Positions 46,863 to 57,560 of a stretch of 64,000 nt of DNA are shown in pieces; positions within the stretch are counted from its first letter, which is position 1, and every line of letters starts with the position of its first letter. The notes under the pieces are model-generated. The model was not told the DNA's origin. It searched no databases and was given only the letters and a program-made list of their open reading frames with translations. The translations under genes and the position numbers were made by a program. Source of the DNA: Methanohalobium evestigatum Z-7303 (lineage in GTDB: Archaea; Halobacteriota; Methanosarcinia; Methanosarcinales; Methanosarcinaceae); assembly GCF_000196655.1 (NCBI RefSeq), contig NC_014253.1, positions 1,505,423 through 1,569,422 on the forward strand, written 5' to 3'.

Positions 46863-47816
46863 ATGGAACTTCCTATTGTACAATTACCAGATGTTCAGGC
46901 AGGCAAACCCAAAGTCCCGATAAATCTCACACGCGTTGGTGTTACTGATGTCAAAAAACTTGTAGAGATTAAAAGAAAGGATAAACGCCCTATCGTCCTT
47001 GTTTCAACATTTGATATCTTTGTAGACCTACCATCCAGTCTTAAAGGGGCTAACCTTTCACGCAATTTTGAAGCAATCGATGAAGTGCTTGAAAAAGTAA
47101 TCAATATGCCTGTATACGAAATAGAACAGCTTTGTGGAGATGTGTCAAAAAACCTGCTTGACCGCCATGAATATGCAAGGCGTGCAGAAGTAAGAATGAA
47201 AAGTGAATATGTAATAAAAAGACAATCACCTGCAACAGAATTAGAATGCCAAGAAGTAGTGGATATTTTTGCTGAATCTACTGCATTCAGGTCAGAGTCC
47301 AATGAAATCAATGTTAAAAAACTTATCGGAGCAGAAGTTGTGGGATTAACAGCATGCCCATGTGCACAGGAGATTATGAGAGACGAAGCCCATAATGAAC
47401 TTGAATCACTGGGTGTGGACGAGAAAACTATTGCAAAATTCCTGCATGAAGTTCCTATGGCTACCCATAACCAGCGGGGACGTGGAATTATCTCTATAGA
47501 AGTAGAAGATGAAGAAGATGCATCACTTGAAGATGTCATAGAAATAATTGAAAACTCCATGAGTTCAAGTGTATATGAACTTTTAAAACGGGCAGATGAA
47601 GCAGAAATTGTTAAAAACGCTCACAAAAGACCAAAATTTGTTGAGGATTGTGTTCGTACAATGGCTAAAAACGTAGTTCATAAGTTTGGCTACCTTCCCG
47701 ACAATTCTGTAGTCACAATAAAACAGATAAACGAGGAAAGTATCCACAGGCATAATGCATTTGCTGAAAGAATTGCAACACTTGGAGAGTTAAAATCCGA
47801 AATTAGTCAGGGTTAA
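46863..47816 (+). CDS. mptA: GTP cyclohydrolase IV (MptA)
   Basis: 317 residues. Opens GTP to 7,8-dihydroneopterin 2',3'-cyclic phosphate, first step of tetrahydromethanopterin synthesis. Family marks are [19 protein letters not shown] (8-26), the Cys-rich metal site [12 protein letters not shown] (about 162-173), and [14 protein letters not shown] (about 196-209). Full length. It leads a plus-strand run with a zinc-ribbon protein, an unnamed protein and a DUF2098 protein. Confidence 0.93.
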   Translation: MELPIVQLPDVQAGKPKVPINLTRVGVTDVKKLVEIKRKDKRPIVLVSTFDIFVDLPSSLKGANLSRNFEAIDEVLEKVINMPVYEIEQLCGDVSKNLLDRHEYARRAEVRMKSEYVIKRQSPATELECQEVVDIFAESTAFRSESNEINVKKLIGAEVVGLTACPCAQEIMRDEAHNELESLGVDEKTIAKFLHEVPMATHNQRGRGIISIEVEDEEDASLEDVIEIIENSMSSSVYELLKRADEAEIVKNAHKRPKFVEDCVRTMAKNVVHKFGYLPDNSVVTIKQINEESIHRHNAFAERIATLGELKSEISQG

Positions 47817-47881
47817 ATTCCAGGCGGAAAACTTTTGAATTATAAACAGAAGATATATACAGTGTTAACGGGGTGAACAAT

Positions 47882-48034
47882 ATGTGTACCTGCGGCGAAT
47901 CCTATGATGTAGATGCAGATGAAGACCTTCCCACAAAAGATTATATATGCAATGAGTGTGAGAACAAATTCAAAGGGCTGGGAAAAAACGTTAAATGTCC
48001 CTCCTGCAAATCCAAAAATGTAACAGAAAAATAA
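47882..48034 (+). CDS. Small zinc-ribbon protein in the MptA operon
   Basis: 50 residues, too short for most callers. It starts MCTCGESYDVDADED, with C-x-C at 2-4, C-x2-C in YICNECENKF and C-x2-C in VKCPSCKSKN, so it binds at least one metal. The ribosome site GGGGTG is six bases before the ATG. It lies 65 bp after mptA and 17 bp before the next gene. The function is unknown; a small metal-binding helper is possible. Confidence 0.82.
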   Translation: MCTCGESYDVDADEDLPTKDYICNECENKFKGLGKNVKCPSCKSKNVTEK

Positions 48035-48051
48035 ACATTTAATTTTTTAAA

Positions 48052-48537
48052 ATGGATAAAACAGAAGATATCACCTTAAAAGAAAATGAATTACTTTTTT
48101 TAAGTGGTGAGAATGGAACAGTAGCTGTAGTAAAAGCAGGTCATGAAGGGCAGTATTTTCTTGAAACTCAAAATGAAGAAATAATACTGGGACTTGAACC
48201 TCATGACCTGATAGTTGCATCTGCTTTCTCTACCGGTGATGTTATCAAAAAGGGTCTCAAGAGTATATTATACACTATCAGGGAATTGAAATCCCCCTTA
48301 GTAGTACTTCCAAAAAACCATCCGGCTTCAAAAAGAATGAAAGCCGCCGTATCTGCAGGAAATAAAACTTTTATAAGCTGTGATATAACACCAGGAACTC
48401 ATCCGGAACAGGACATTGTCTGTGGTTCCACTGAATTTAATAACCTTGAAATCAGTGGTACATATAAAGGTGTACGGTTCTCTAAAACACCACAATGTGA
48501 AATATCAAAAGTATTATTTGACATCAATATCCAGTAA
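48052..48537 (+). CDS. Conserved methanogen-type protein of unknown function
   Basis: 161 residues, no signal or membrane segment. Two notable stretches are KSPLVVLPKNHPASKRMKAAVSAG (about 83-106) and CDITPGTHPEQDIVCGSTEF (about 114-133). The second pair of Cys with a His may form an active site. It sits in the mptA run and starts 17 bp after the zinc-ribbon gene. I do not recognise the family with certainty. Confidence 0.6.
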   Translation: MDKTEDITLKENELLFLSGENGTVAVVKAGHEGQYFLETQNEEIILGLEPHDLIVASAFSTGDVIKKGLKSILYTIRELKSPLVVLPKNHPASKRMKAAVSAGNKTFISCDITPGTHPEQDIVCGSTEFNNLEISGTYKGVRFSKTPQCEISKVLFDINIQ

Positions 48538-48571
48538 GTTTTATTAATAATATACTTAAAGGGGTCACAGT

Positions 48572-48874
48572 TTGACAGAGACAGAAAATGAGACAACAGT
48601 TAAAGCCACTGATATCAATGGTTCTTTAATAGAAATCGGTTCAACTGTCGGATACATAAATACCGGTACTGTCGGTAAAGTGGTTGATATAAAAGATGAT
48701 GATGGTTTATGGGTGCTTATAGACGAAAAAGAATTGTATTACAAACCTGAATTATTGGAAATAACCGAAACTACTACTAAAAAAAGCAAGGAAAAACCTG
48801 CCGAGAAAAAGAAGCCGGGTGAAGAAGGAACAGAAGCCCCTGAAGATATATCACACATCACAGGCGGTGGATAA
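48572..48874 (+). CDS. DUF2098 family protein
   Basis: 100 residues. The conserved core ATDINGSLIEIGSTVGYINTGTVGKVVDIKDDDGLWVLID (12-51) is the DUF2098 pattern, a short beta-barrel-like domain. A Lys/Glu/Pro-rich tail (KKSKEKPAEKKKPGEEG) ends in HITGGG. The start is TTG at 48572 after GGGG. Last gene of the mptA run; function unknown. Confidence 0.78.
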   Translation: MTETENETTVKATDINGSLIEIGSTVGYINTGTVGKVVDIKDDDGLWVLIDEKELYYKPELLEITETTTKKSKEKPAEKKKPGEEGTEAPEDISHITGGG

Positions 48875-48893
48875 TCAGCAGGTTGATATCAAA

Positions 48894-49835
48894 TTAGATA
48901 TAACCATTTTTTTCAAGAAGTGTAAGTGACCGTATCCATTCTCCTTTAGGCTCACGCGAGGTACCAACAACCAGACGTTTTGTATCTCCCAGATCTTCAA
49001 CAACCCCCTGAGCTTCCATGATTTCTCCTTCAACCACCTGACCTGCATAGGTATGGGTATATGAAAATACATGGTCTATTGTATCGTGGTCTATCTCAAA
49101 AACGGCAGGATTGTCAAATGCAAATTCCGAGCTGGTTACAGGCGCTTCAATTTTCATTCTTTTTGTGTCCTCACCCCTTTGTAATGGCTGATATATTTGA
49201 CTCCAGTCGCGCACAAAAAGCAGGTCAAAATACGTACCATCTACCATACCTCTGTTACCTTTTCTTTTTTCATGTAGTTTGAATTCATCAAAAGATATAT
49301 CCGGTACGCGTTTATTGTAGATTTTCAACCACATTTCCTCGTTTATTTCTTGTATAGACCCACCCTTTGATTTTGCCCGGAATATTGCATCACGGGCATC
49401 AAACCATGAACTACCATAAACAATAAAATCAATATCTGATCCATCCTTTTCAAGACCGGGCAAAAGTGAACCGGTCACCCCCATTTTATCTCTCGGGATT
49501 CCAGCTTCATCCAGTGTTTCCACGATTGATGCAACTTTTTTGTTTGTCTTTACGAGTTCAGGTATACGTTCATCTGGATAAAGAACCTTTTTCAATTTAT
49601 TTTTGGGGACTATGTGTACATCATTTACCCATAAAGGGCGATTGTCACGCATGAATTTAAAAGCGTCATTAAAATCGTATTTACTGTAACGGGTTCCATT
49701 CAGTTCACGGTCGCCGTTTTTATCAGGTACGTACCTGAGAATTGACCTTATACCGTTTGGATGAAAATAATCCGCCACTGCAAAAATCCAGTCATCTTCT
49801 GTTACTATAAAATCTCTAAGACGAGTTTTAACCAT
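48894..49835 (-). CDS. Archaeal nucleotidyltransferase-domain protein
   Basis: 313 residues. A pol-beta type nucleotidyltransferase motif is visible: MGVTGSLLPGLEKDGSDIDFIVYG (about 118-141), with GS and paired acidic residues DxD (SDIDF). Flanking parts are archaea-specific: an N-terminal RLRDFIVTEDDWIFAVADYFHP and a C-terminal domain with GEIMEAQGVVEDLG. It is likely to add nucleotides to an unknown acceptor. It convergently faces the DUF2098 gene, 19 bp apart. Confidence 0.75.
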   Translation of the reverse strand: MVKTRLRDFIVTEDDWIFAVADYFHPNGIRSILRYVPDKNGDRELNGTRYSKYDFNDAFKFMRDNRPLWVNDVHIVPKNKLKKVLYPDERIPELVKTNKKVASIVETLDEAGIPRDKMGVTGSLLPGLEKDGSDIDFIVYGSSWFDARDAIFRAKSKGGSIQEINEEMWLKIYNKRVPDISFDEFKLHEKRKGNRGMVDGTYFDLLFVRDWSQIYQPLQRGEDTKRMKIEAPVTSSEFAFDNPAVFEIDHDTIDHVFSYTHTYAGQVVEGEIMEAQGVVEDLGDTKRLVVGTSREPKGEWIRSLTLLEKNGYI

Positions 49836-49977
49836 TGTATCAACCTGATAACAATTTCCTTTTTTACAATAAATATGATAAATGATGTTGAAACCAATAA
49901 AATAAAAATTTATACCTCTGCCATGTTGGTGGCAGTTATAACTGGGTAAATCTAATAGTACCTTTTTTGTTGAAAAT

Positions 49978-50078
49978 GTAGAAAAAGTAGGGGACGAGCG
50001 GGTTGGGGAGTGGGGGTTTGTTGTAGGGGGAGTGTGGGTAAAAAAGTAGTCTTTGACCCGCTCGTTTCTAACCCTACC
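49978..50078 (-). ncRNA. Candidate structured small RNA (about 100 nt)
   Basis: A GC-rich island in AT-rich DNA. Paired arms are CCCTAC (50072-50077) with GTAGGG (49987-49992), then ACCCGCTCGT (50056-50065) with ACGAGCGGGT (49994-50003), 10 bp perfect. On the minus strand the loop is C-rich (CCCCCTAC, CCCCCACTCCCC). A TATA-like stretch (AAATATTTATATC, plus coordinates 50091-50104) lies about 20-27 bases upstream of the first arm, and CCCTACTTTTTC follows the last arm, so the minus strand is preferred. No ORF explains it; C-rich loops could pair with ribosome-binding sites. No known RNA family was matched. Confidence 0.6.
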
Positions 50079-50188
50079 ATAGTAATTTATGATATAAATA
50101 TTTATCCCTTATCATCGTATTTTAAATAAAATTTGGCAAATGAAAACAAATGTTCATCATCCATTATTTTCAATATCTGGATATTATC

Positions 50189-50218
50189 AAAAAAAAGGTG
50201 GATGGTAAAAGCCATCCA
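50189..50218 (-). terminator. Intrinsic terminator of the pyrophosphatase gene
   Basis: Arms TGGATGG (50199-50205) and CCATCCA (50212-50218), followed on the minus strand by CCTTTTTTTT (plus A-run 50189-50196). A classic hairpin with a U-tract just after the stop. Confidence 0.8.
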
Positions 50219-50219
50219 G

Positions 50220-52238
50220 TTAGAAAATCCCAGCACCTATAAAGATGGCTGAGAAAAGAATGGATACCATATTTACAACCTTAATCAAAGCGTTAAGTGC
50301 CGGACCTGCCGTATCTTTGAATGGGTCTCCCACTGTATCCCCTACTACAGCTGCTTTATGGGCATCTGAACCTTTACCACCGTGTTCTCCGTCTTCAATC
50401 AGTTTTTTGGCATTGTCCCATGCACCTCCACCGTTGTCCATGGTCAGTGCAAGGAGAAATCCGGAAACAATGATACCCAACAAAAGACCCCCTAAAGCCA
50501 GAGGTCCTAGTACTAAACCTACAGCAAGGGGCACAACTACTGCCATTGCACCGGGTATAGCCATCTCACGGATGGCAGCCCTTGTTGCTATATCAACACA
50601 TTCACTGTATCCGGGTTTCGCCGTCCCTTCAAGGATACCGGGAATTTCCCTGAATTGTCGGCGGACTTCATTTACAACTTCAAAAGCTGCTTTTCCAACT
50701 GCTCTCATGGTGACCGCACTGAATATAAATGGCAGCAATCCACCTATAAATAGTCCGACAAGCACTACAGGGTTATCAAGGCTTAAACTCCCTGCACTTA
50801 GGTCGACCTTGTGTCGGTAATCAGCAAACAATGCCAGTGCACCAAGTGCAGCCGAACCTATTGCATAACCCTTAGTAACTGCTTTTGTAGTATTACCGAC
50901 TGCATCAAGTGCATCAGTAACGTTACGGACGTTTTCAGGTAAATCCGCCATTTCTGCTATACCACCAGCATTATCTGTAACCGGTCCAAATGAATCCATA
51001 GTTACAATCATACCGGTTGTTGAAAGCATTGCTGATGCTGCTATCGCAATACCATATAATCCTATTGCCGGTGCAGCAACCCCGCCAACAACAAAGTATG
51101 CGGCCAAGATACCTATTACAACAATTACTACTGGAAGTGCTGTACTTTCGAGTCCGATTGCAAGACCTGATATTACGTTTGTTCCTGCTCCTGTTTCGGA
51201 CGATTTGGCTATAGTTTTTACAGGTCTGAAACTTGTTGAGGTATAGTATTCGGTAAATACAACCATAAGAACCATTATAACTATACCGACAAGAGCCGCG
51301 TAAAAGAATTCTATATCACCCATCAGGAAATCCGTTACAAAGTAAAATGCCACAATGGATAATATCGCTGAAAGGGCTACACCTTTATAAAGTGCTTTCA
51401 TAATCTTTCCATCATCACCGACTTTTACAAAGAATATCGATATAATTGATGCAAAAATAGCCGTAGCTCCCAGTACAAGAGGATACAATATTGCATTTGG
51501 ATAGGTTTCCAGAATTACTGAACCGAGCAACATTGCCGCAAGCACTGTTACAACATAGGTTTCAAAAAGGTCTGCACCCATACCTGCACAGTCACCGACG
51601 TTATCACCGACGTTATCAGCAATTACTGCTGCATTACGTGGGTCGTCTTCTGGAATACCTGCCTCTATTTTACCTACAAGGTCTCCACCGACATCAGCAG
51701 CCTTTGTATAAATACCTCCACCAACTCTGGCAAAAAGACTGATAAGACTTGCACCAAATCCAAAACCTATTACAAGGTTTACGTCTCCATAAATTATGTA
51801 AAAACCACTCACACCAAGTAGCGCAAGACCTACAACCGCCAGACCTGTGACAGCACCACCGCGGAATGCAATAGCCATTGCCTCTTTCAATCCCTGTGAA
51901 GCAGCATTGGTGGTTCTGACATTTGCTCTGACAGATACATTCATCCCCAAATACCCTGCAGCTGCAGAACTTAAAGCTCCTGCTATAAATCCGATTGTTA
52001 TTTTACCACTGTCATCTCCAAGCAAAGCAAAAATCAGCAATGCAAGTACAATCGCAACAGCAGTAATAGTTTTATATTGACGGTTTAAATATGCCATTGC
52101 CCCTTCTTGTATAGCTCCTGCTATTTGCTGCATAGTTTCCGTTCCCGGGCTTTTTTTCATAATATTTTGTATAAAAAATGCAGAAAATACCAGGCTTACA
52201 ATACCTGCAATAGGGGCTATATATATTAGGCTATCCAT
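50220..52238 (-). CDS. hppA: Membrane-bound H+-translocating pyrophosphatase (K+-independent type)
   Basis: 672 residues, 15-17 membrane helices. It hydrolyses pyrophosphate and pumps protons. Diagnostic stretches are [47 protein letters not shown] (about 171-216), the second acidic site ([12 protein letters not shown], about 602) and the third ([14 protein letters not shown], about 630). The residue in GNTTKA (about 452) is Lys, the type that does not need potassium. Strong terminator downstream; single gene. Confidence 0.93.
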   Translation of the reverse strand: MDSLIYIAPIAGIVSLVFSAFFIQNIMKKSPGTETMQQIAGAIQEGAMAYLNRQYKTITAVAIVLALLIFALLGDDSGKITIGFIAGALSSAAAGYLGMNVSVRANVRTTNAASQGLKEAMAIAFRGGAVTGLAVVGLALLGVSGFYIIYGDVNLVIGFGFGASLISLFARVGGGIYTKAADVGGDLVGKIEAGIPEDDPRNAAVIADNVGDNVGDCAGMGADLFETYVVTVLAAMLLGSVILETYPNAILYPLVLGATAIFASIISIFFVKVGDDGKIMKALYKGVALSAILSIVAFYFVTDFLMGDIEFFYAALVGIVIMVLMVVFTEYYTSTSFRPVKTIAKSSETGAGTNVISGLAIGLESTALPVVIVVIGILAAYFVVGGVAAPAIGLYGIAIAASAMLSTTGMIVTMDSFGPVTDNAGGIAEMADLPENVRNVTDALDAVGNTTKAVTKGYAIGSAALGALALFADYRHKVDLSAGSLSLDNPVVLVGLFIGGLLPFIFSAVTMRAVGKAAFEVVNEVRRQFREIPGILEGTAKPGYSECVDIATRAAIREMAIPGAMAVVVPLAVGLVLGPLALGGLLLGIIVSGFLLALTMDNGGGAWDNAKKLIEDGEHGGKGSDAHKAAVVGDTVGDPFKDTAGPALNALIKVVNMVSILFSAIFIGAGIF

Positions 52239-52398
52239 ATTGCTATTCCTCTCCTTTTTGTTCTTTTAGATGTTAGGACATTAAATGTTAGTTGTAGTTA
52301 ATGCAACCTATTACATAAAACCTATAGATTTTTTTCAAATATAAATCCAGTATCAAACTTGTATAAAGCAAGGTTTACGTATAATCCAATAATATAGA

Positions 52399-52869
52399 TT
52401 ATAACTGAGAGATTTCAAACGCTACCTCATCTGGTACTTGCATGTTAAATTCATAAATTTTATATTGTGATTTTCTAGCAATATCAATTGCATTCTTTTG
52501 ATCTGAAGAAAGTTCACTGTTATCGCTTATTATACAGAAAAATTTTTCATCACCGTTCTTGACCATAAAATCAAAATGCTGAGCATATGATTCCAAGAAC
52601 CCCATCAACTCTTTTAATTCATTCCATTTTTCACACATATGAATATTCTTGGTTGCTGAATTTGCAACATACCAGTCCCTGCTCATATAGGGGTAAGCAT
52701 TGTACTGCTCATTCAGTTCATCATATGCTTTATAAATTTTATTTATTTCAGATTTTAAATTAATCCATTTCCAGTTCTGGTTTGTAAAATAGCGTGCCGC
52801 AACAATTTTCATTATTGATTCTTTATCTGTTTGTTCAAGTTTCACATTATCACCTGTATCAAAATTCAT
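52399..52869 (-). CDS. Uncharacterised cytoplasmic protein
   Basis: Up to 156 residues, no membrane segment. It overlaps the end of the upstream gene by 11 bp if the ATG at 52869 is used. A GTG at 52843-52845, five bases after AGGTGAT, and an ATG at 52812 are alternative starts. Aromatic-rich middle (ARYFTNQNWKWINLKSEINKIYKAYDELNEQYNAYPYMSRDWYV), two further lines of helix. The ending CIISDNSELSSDQKNAIDIARKSQYKIYEFNM looks like a small alpha/beta domain. No family recognised. Confidence 0.6.
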   Translation of the reverse strand: MNFDTGDNVKLEQTDKESIMKIVAARYFTNQNWKWINLKSEINKIYKAYDELNEQYNAYPYMSRDWYVANSATKNIHMCEKWNELKELMGFLESYAQHFDFMVKNGDEKFFCIISDNSELSSDQKNAIDIARKSQYKIYEFNMQVPDEVAFEISQL

Positions 52870-54349
52870 CGTCCTGTGAATAACTTCTGTTAAATTTAAG
52901 AGCCAGTTCAGCTTTTTTCAATTCCCGCCCCAGATAACCCGCATGTTCAAGAGTTGATACAAGTTCCATGTCAAGTATTGTATCAAGAATCTCATTTGCA
53001 GTTTTACCTACTATACAGGTTTTTTCATGCTCTACAACTATACATCTTTCAGAATAATTTAAATTTGTTGCAATTTTTATTCTAAAACACCCGACAGGAT
53101 CAAGTTGCCATGAACCTGATTCCTTAGCCTGTAAAAAATTGTCCGGAACCGTAGAATCTGGATGTCTGCGTTTTTCTTTTAATACAAGCAAATCAAGGCC
53201 AAGGTCTTTTGGAGGTGTTTTTCGCTCTGAGGCAAGTGCCATCATATAAGATGATGTTTTTAATTCACTTATAGAGTCCTGTGTTTTATCACTAAGTTCA
53301 GGTGTAAAAAGTATACTTGCTCCAAGGTCGTTTGCAATTCCTGTAAGAGATGCATTAATACCCACTGAATCTGCATCTATTAGTTCTGTTACATTTCCTG
53401 CCCCGAAAAACAGAGGAACTTCCGGGTACATATCACAAACCTTTTTGTAACGGTTTATAGATTTATCTATACCATAACCTATTGAATCAAGCACAGGGTC
53501 TGCAATTACATGGGTTACCCCCATCTCCATCACAGATTTGATGTTTTTAATCAAGCTCTCTAACCTTCTATCCTCATCAACACCCACGTCAGGAATTACA
53601 ACTGCGGAAACATCATTTTCAGCTACTTTGTATCCTACGTCTTCAATGTTGCTACCGTCAAGGCTTAAAACTATATCTATTCCAGAATCAAGTGCACTAC
53701 TTATTAATTCCGAATCAAGTGTATCAATACTTAAAGGTACAGATGATATGCCCTTTGCGATTTCAACTGCATTTATTACCTCTTCAGGGGTTGCATCCAT
53801 CGAAACCCCGATGTCAATAATGTCAGCACCTTTGTCTATAAAAGAAAGTATTCTATTTTTAAGCGTTAATCCGTCCATACCGGTTGCATTTACAACCTCT
53901 CCCATCACTTTCATACGGGAGTTGCCACCTATTTTTAACTCTCCTACCTTAAATGCAGAGGTCGAATTATCCTCGATATTCTGTATCTGTTCAATCGCTT
54001 TTTTGCGTCGCACATCAGATAATAATTCACAAGCAGGCTTTACTTTAGAAAATTTGAAGTTTTCTGCAGAAGGGATAACAAAATCCAAGTCATAGGCATG
54101 TTTGGGACCAAGGTATACACTGCATCCCATCTCCATTTCAACCTTTGTAAAATCACCAGATACAATACCCGGTACAAAAACAATATCATATTTGTCTTTC
54201 AATTTTCGTTTTTCCATTACCTGAAGCAATTTATTGGGTGTGATAAAAGCAGCAATATCTGTATCAAGTACCAGAACATCTGCCCCAGAGTTTACTGCAT
54301 TTTTTACAGTTTGTTCTGCAAGATATCCTGTGACTACTAAGATTTTCAT
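52859..54349 (-). CDS. Dihydropteroate synthase-like protein (archaeal, TIGR00284 type)
   Basis: 496 residues: an archaeal N-terminal domain (1-145) followed by a pterin-binding TIM barrel (150-410) with KVMGEVVNATGMDGLTLKNRILSFIDKGADIIDIGVSMDATPEEV, PLSIDTLDSELISSALDSGIDIVLSLDGSN and VIADPVLDSIGYGIDKSINRYK, and a C-terminal part. This group is a candidate for methanopterin synthesis, where an aminobenzoyl-type acceptor joins the pterin; the step has not been settled here. It is coupled to the small gene at 52399. Confidence 0.82.
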   Translation of the reverse strand: MKILVVTGYLAEQTVKNAVNSGADVLVLDTDIAAFITPNKLLQVMEKRKLKDKYDIVFVPGIVSGDFTKVEMEMGCSVYLGPKHAYDLDFVIPSAENFKFSKVKPACELLSDVRRKKAIEQIQNIEDNSTSAFKVGELKIGGNSRMKVMGEVVNATGMDGLTLKNRILSFIDKGADIIDIGVSMDATPEEVINAVEIAKGISSVPLSIDTLDSELISSALDSGIDIVLSLDGSNIEDVGYKVAENDVSAVVIPDVGVDEDRRLESLIKNIKSVMEMGVTHVIADPVLDSIGYGIDKSINRYKKVCDMYPEVPLFFGAGNVTELIDADSVGINASLTGIANDLGASILFTPELSDKTQDSISELKTSSYMMALASERKTPPKDLGLDLLVLKEKRRHPDSTVPDNFLQAKESGSWQLDPVGCFRIKIATNLNYSERCIVVEHEKTCIVGKTANEILDTILDMELVSTLEHAGYLGRELKKAELALKFNRSYSQDDEF

Positions 54350-54433
54350 ATGCTTTTGTAGGCTGGTCTTGTATTAAAAACTTTATAAAAAATAGAGATA
54401 CAGAATCCAATTTCAATTTGGAATTGAAACTGG

Positions 54434-55848
54434 GTGAACTACCGCTGAGCTAAAGACTCAGCGGCTTTGAGAGAAGTTTACCAGGAAAGCCTTACTCTTT
54501 AAATCAAAGATTTAAAGATATTTGTAAATTTTCAATTTACAAAGTTCTCTCCGGGGAGTTCACGTCCCCACTATCGGTTATCCCTGTAAGGGAATCACCG
54601 ATTACCTTTTTCAAGATGTTCAATGCTCCATTGATATCGGCATTGATCAGTCTACCTATTGACGACTGGAAGATGCCTCTTTTAGGTCTTTTACCGAGAT
54701 ACTTTTTATGTTTTTTGATGGGTTCCAACGTCAGTGCATCAACCTTGCTAGTGTAAGCTTCATCTACTTCGTGATACTTTATACCGTGGTATTCGCATTT
54801 AGAAACTAATTTCTGTTTGAACTTGGCAAACGGTATCGTCTGGAAGTTTTGGGTGTTTTTTTTACCGATGTTCTGCTCCTGTTTAATCTCTTTCATCTCT
54901 CCAATCATAATATTACCGATTTGATTTTCCAGACAGTGTTTAACGATATGATTGACACACTGGTTCATGAAATCATTTATCTTCCAGAATCTTTTATTAG
55001 AGAATCTATCCAGCTTGATACCATTATCTACATCCTGTTTATCGTAGACTGACTGCAACCTGCTCTTCTCCTTGTTCCACCAGCGGTTGTAAGATTTGAT
55101 ACACCTGCCATCTAATATGAATGCAGTCCCGCTGGTCGTTACACAGGTTGCAAAATTGTCCACACCAAGATCTATCGATAGATGACTATTGTAATCAAGT
55201 TCAGCTATCTCCCCTTCTTCATGATAGACAAATTCTATCTCAAACCATCTACCCTTGTATTTCGGGACAATCCTGACCTGATTGATGTATTGACCTATTA
55301 TGTTGTCAGGTATCTTGAAATACAGATATTTGATCCCATAAGTCCTGTAATAATCTAAACCCATAGATAATCTGATTTTATCGTCGATAACCTTCAGTTG
55401 ATCTTTCTTGAATGTACAGATGAAGTTGTCGTCTTTATCCAGATACTTTGGAAGGGACTGGTTTCTCATATTCTCCTTTTCTTTTCTTATCCAGAAGTTT
55501 GAAGAACGATTTCATACCACCATCTACAGTTTCTATGGTATTCTGGGCAACCTGAGATGGCATTAATCTGTAATTTTCGTTCTCTTTAACCGTGTGATAA
55601 GCAGTATTCTTATTGAGATATTTCCCGTAGTTGAAGAAATACTGTCTAATTGTGTACAATGTGAAATTGTACAAGTTCTTGGACAGTTTGGTCAACCTCT
55701 TCAAAGTTTCATAGGTCTGCTTATCAGCACGGAGATGATTCTTCTGGGTCAGATACATACATTATACAATCGTTTAGCAAACTGCTTATATTTTTTTGAC
55801 TATTTATCATACCACGATGCTAAAGACATCGTGGTTTTCTTCATCTTT
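54434..55848 (-). mobile_element. TnpB element, copy D (1.4 kb)
   Basis: Left-end hairpin identical to copy B's; the left edge abuts ATAAA at 55849-55853 (TTTAT on the element strand). The right end is GTAGTTCAC at 54434, preceded by the 47-bp insert shared with copy B. The guide would start CCAGTTTCAATTCCAAA. Confidence 0.75.
54537..55758 (-). pseudogene. tnpB: tnpB copy D, two-base deletion (family 2)
   Basis: The N-terminal part (55758 to 55435) runs to GEYEKPVPSKVSG, then the frame is lost by a two-base deletion near 55455: other copies read GTTTCCCTCCCAAAA, this one GTCCCTTCCAAAG. The remainder is open from 55469 (MRNQSLPKYLDKD...) to 54537. That C-terminal part keeps all three RuvC residues (SIDLGVDNFA, IMIGEMKEI, ADINGALNIL). 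The total is 1222 bp, two short of copy B's 1224. A 310-residue fragment alone would lack the N-terminal domain. Confidence 0.88.
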
Positions 55849-55871
55849 ATAAAGTCTGGGTATAGATTTTA

Positions 55872-57038
55872 TTAATTAATTATGTCTATAATGGAACCAT
55901 TGTCATTTTTATTTGGACCGGCTGTGTTCCGTTTCGGGTTGCTACCACTGGTAGAAGCTCTGTTTGGTTCTTTCTTTTCCACTATATTTGGATCGTATTC
56001 ATTGGGTCCAAGTATCTGTGAAGATTGCACACCAGTCATTATAGCCATAACACGGACTTTTCCTTCAAAATCATCCCGTATCCTTGCACCCCATATTACA
56101 TTGGCATCGGGTGAAAGTTCATAGGTTAGAGATCCAGCTATTTCTTCGGCTTCTTTTAGACTTAAATCAGGTCCGCCTGTTATGTGTACAAGACTTCCTG
56201 TTGCACCTCTGTAATCAACATCCAACAATGGATGGTTTAATGCAGAACGTACAACATCGTCGCTCTTGTTCTGGTTCTTGCTATCAGCAAACAACATTAC
56301 TGCTACTCCACCACAACCCATAATCGACCTTATATCAGCATAATCCAGATTGATGAGGGAAGGTTGGGTGATTGTTTCTGTAATTCCTTTGACGGTTTCT
56401 GATATCAATTGATCCATAACTGAAAAAGCCTGATCAATTGGCAGGTTTGGTACATATTCAAGTAACCTGTTGTTGTCGAGAACGATAACTGTATCTCCTG
56501 CACGTCTGAGTTCTTCAAGTCCTTCTTCGGATTTCACAGTTCTTGCTCTTTCAACTCTGAAAGGACTGGATACCATTCCTACTACAATCGCTCCCTGCTC
56601 TTTTGCAATATCTGCTACTACAGGTGCTACACCTGTACCGGTGCCTCCACCCATACCTGCAGTTACAAATACAAGGTCAGAATCTTTGAATACCTCTTCA
56701 AGTGTACCGCGTGCAAGTTCTGCTGCTTTCTTACCCATTTCCGGGTATCCACCAGCACCCAGTCCACGTGTCAGGGTTTTACCGACCAATATCTTCTTGT
56801 CAGCATGTACGTTATCCAAATGTTGTTTATCTGTATTTATTGCTACGGTTTCTGCACCTTCAATACCGATGTTATATAAACGGTTCACAGTATTGTTACC
56901 AGCACCACCACATCCTACAATAGTGATTCTGGGCATCCCAAAACCTTCAAAATCATCTTCCGATTCTATCGATTCACTTTCTGATGTTTCTTTTTCTTTT
57001 TGTTTTAACGCTTCCTGTACCAAAGATTGCAAATTCAT
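55872..57038 (-). CDS. ftsZ: Cell division protein FtsZ
   Basis: 388 residues, tubulin-like GTPase that forms the division ring. The GTP loop is [10 protein letters not shown] (about 127-136); [14 protein letters not shown] (about 41-54) and the catalytic T7 loop [11 protein letters not shown] (about 255-265) are present. It has an acidic N-terminal extension ([18 protein letters not shown]) and a Ser/Asn/Pro-rich tail ending [11 protein letters not shown], a candidate partner-binding peptide. TnpB copy D lies just past its stop. Confidence 0.95.
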   Translation of the reverse strand: MNLQSLVQEALKQKEKETSESESIESEDDFEGFGMPRITIVGCGGAGNNTVNRLYNIGIEGAETVAINTDKQHLDNVHADKKILVGKTLTRGLGAGGYPEMGKKAAELARGTLEEVFKDSDLVFVTAGMGGGTGTGVAPVVADIAKEQGAIVVGMVSSPFRVERARTVKSEEGLEELRRAGDTVIVLDNNRLLEYVPNLPIDQAFSVMDQLISETVKGITETITQPSLINLDYADIRSIMGCGGVAVMLFADSKNQNKSDDVVRSALNHPLLDVDYRGATGSLVHITGGPDLSLKEAEEIAGSLTYELSPDANVIWGARIRDDFEGKVRVMAIMTGVQSSQILGPNEYDPNIVEKKEPNRASTSGSNPKRNTAGPNKNDNGSIIDIIN

Positions 57039-57560
57039 CCCCTCTCTTAGATTATGAAGCCTATTCGTTTTTTACTGTTAGCTGTCATTCCTCTATACCA
57101 CTATAATCATCATTATCATGATAGTTACACATATCATGAATCATTCTTATAGATTATATATGAATACTGTTTTTATAACATATTATATTATTTTATCGCT
57201 TTTATTCAGATATAGTCATATTTGTAAATAACTTATAAATAAGTATATGACTATAGCCTGGTTAAATTGTCAGTATATAGACGTATATAAGGTTATCGCA
57301 AATCTAATTCAGGATAAAAATTACAAATTTTATACTTATCACTATCAATCAAACTTATAATTAAATGATACTAATTACATATATTAATGTTGCATATAAA
57401 ATTTACTGATAAGTTTTTAAAGTATAAACCTGTGAAAGATATAATTTAGAATAAATTTAATATACCAGAAAACATGTAAAAATTTATAAAAACAATAAAA
57501 TAGATTTAATAGATTCCTTTCAATCAAAATAATATAGAGTAAAAAACATAGTCCTATATT
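57039..57560. other. AT-rich divergent spacer between ftsZ and the JAMM gene
   Basis: 522 bp, no gene and no clear structured element seen. It holds multiple TATA-like stretches (for example TATATTATTTTAT at about 57181-57193) that could serve either flanking gene. Confidence 0.4.

Noticed and set aside
46895-47560. 221-residue minus-strand frame opposite mptA
   Set aside because: Serine-rich antisense shadow of a conserved gene.
50245-50820. 191-residue plus-strand frame opposite the pyrophosphatase
   Set aside because: Shadow of the conserved membrane protein; Pro/Ser-rich composition mirrors the other strand.
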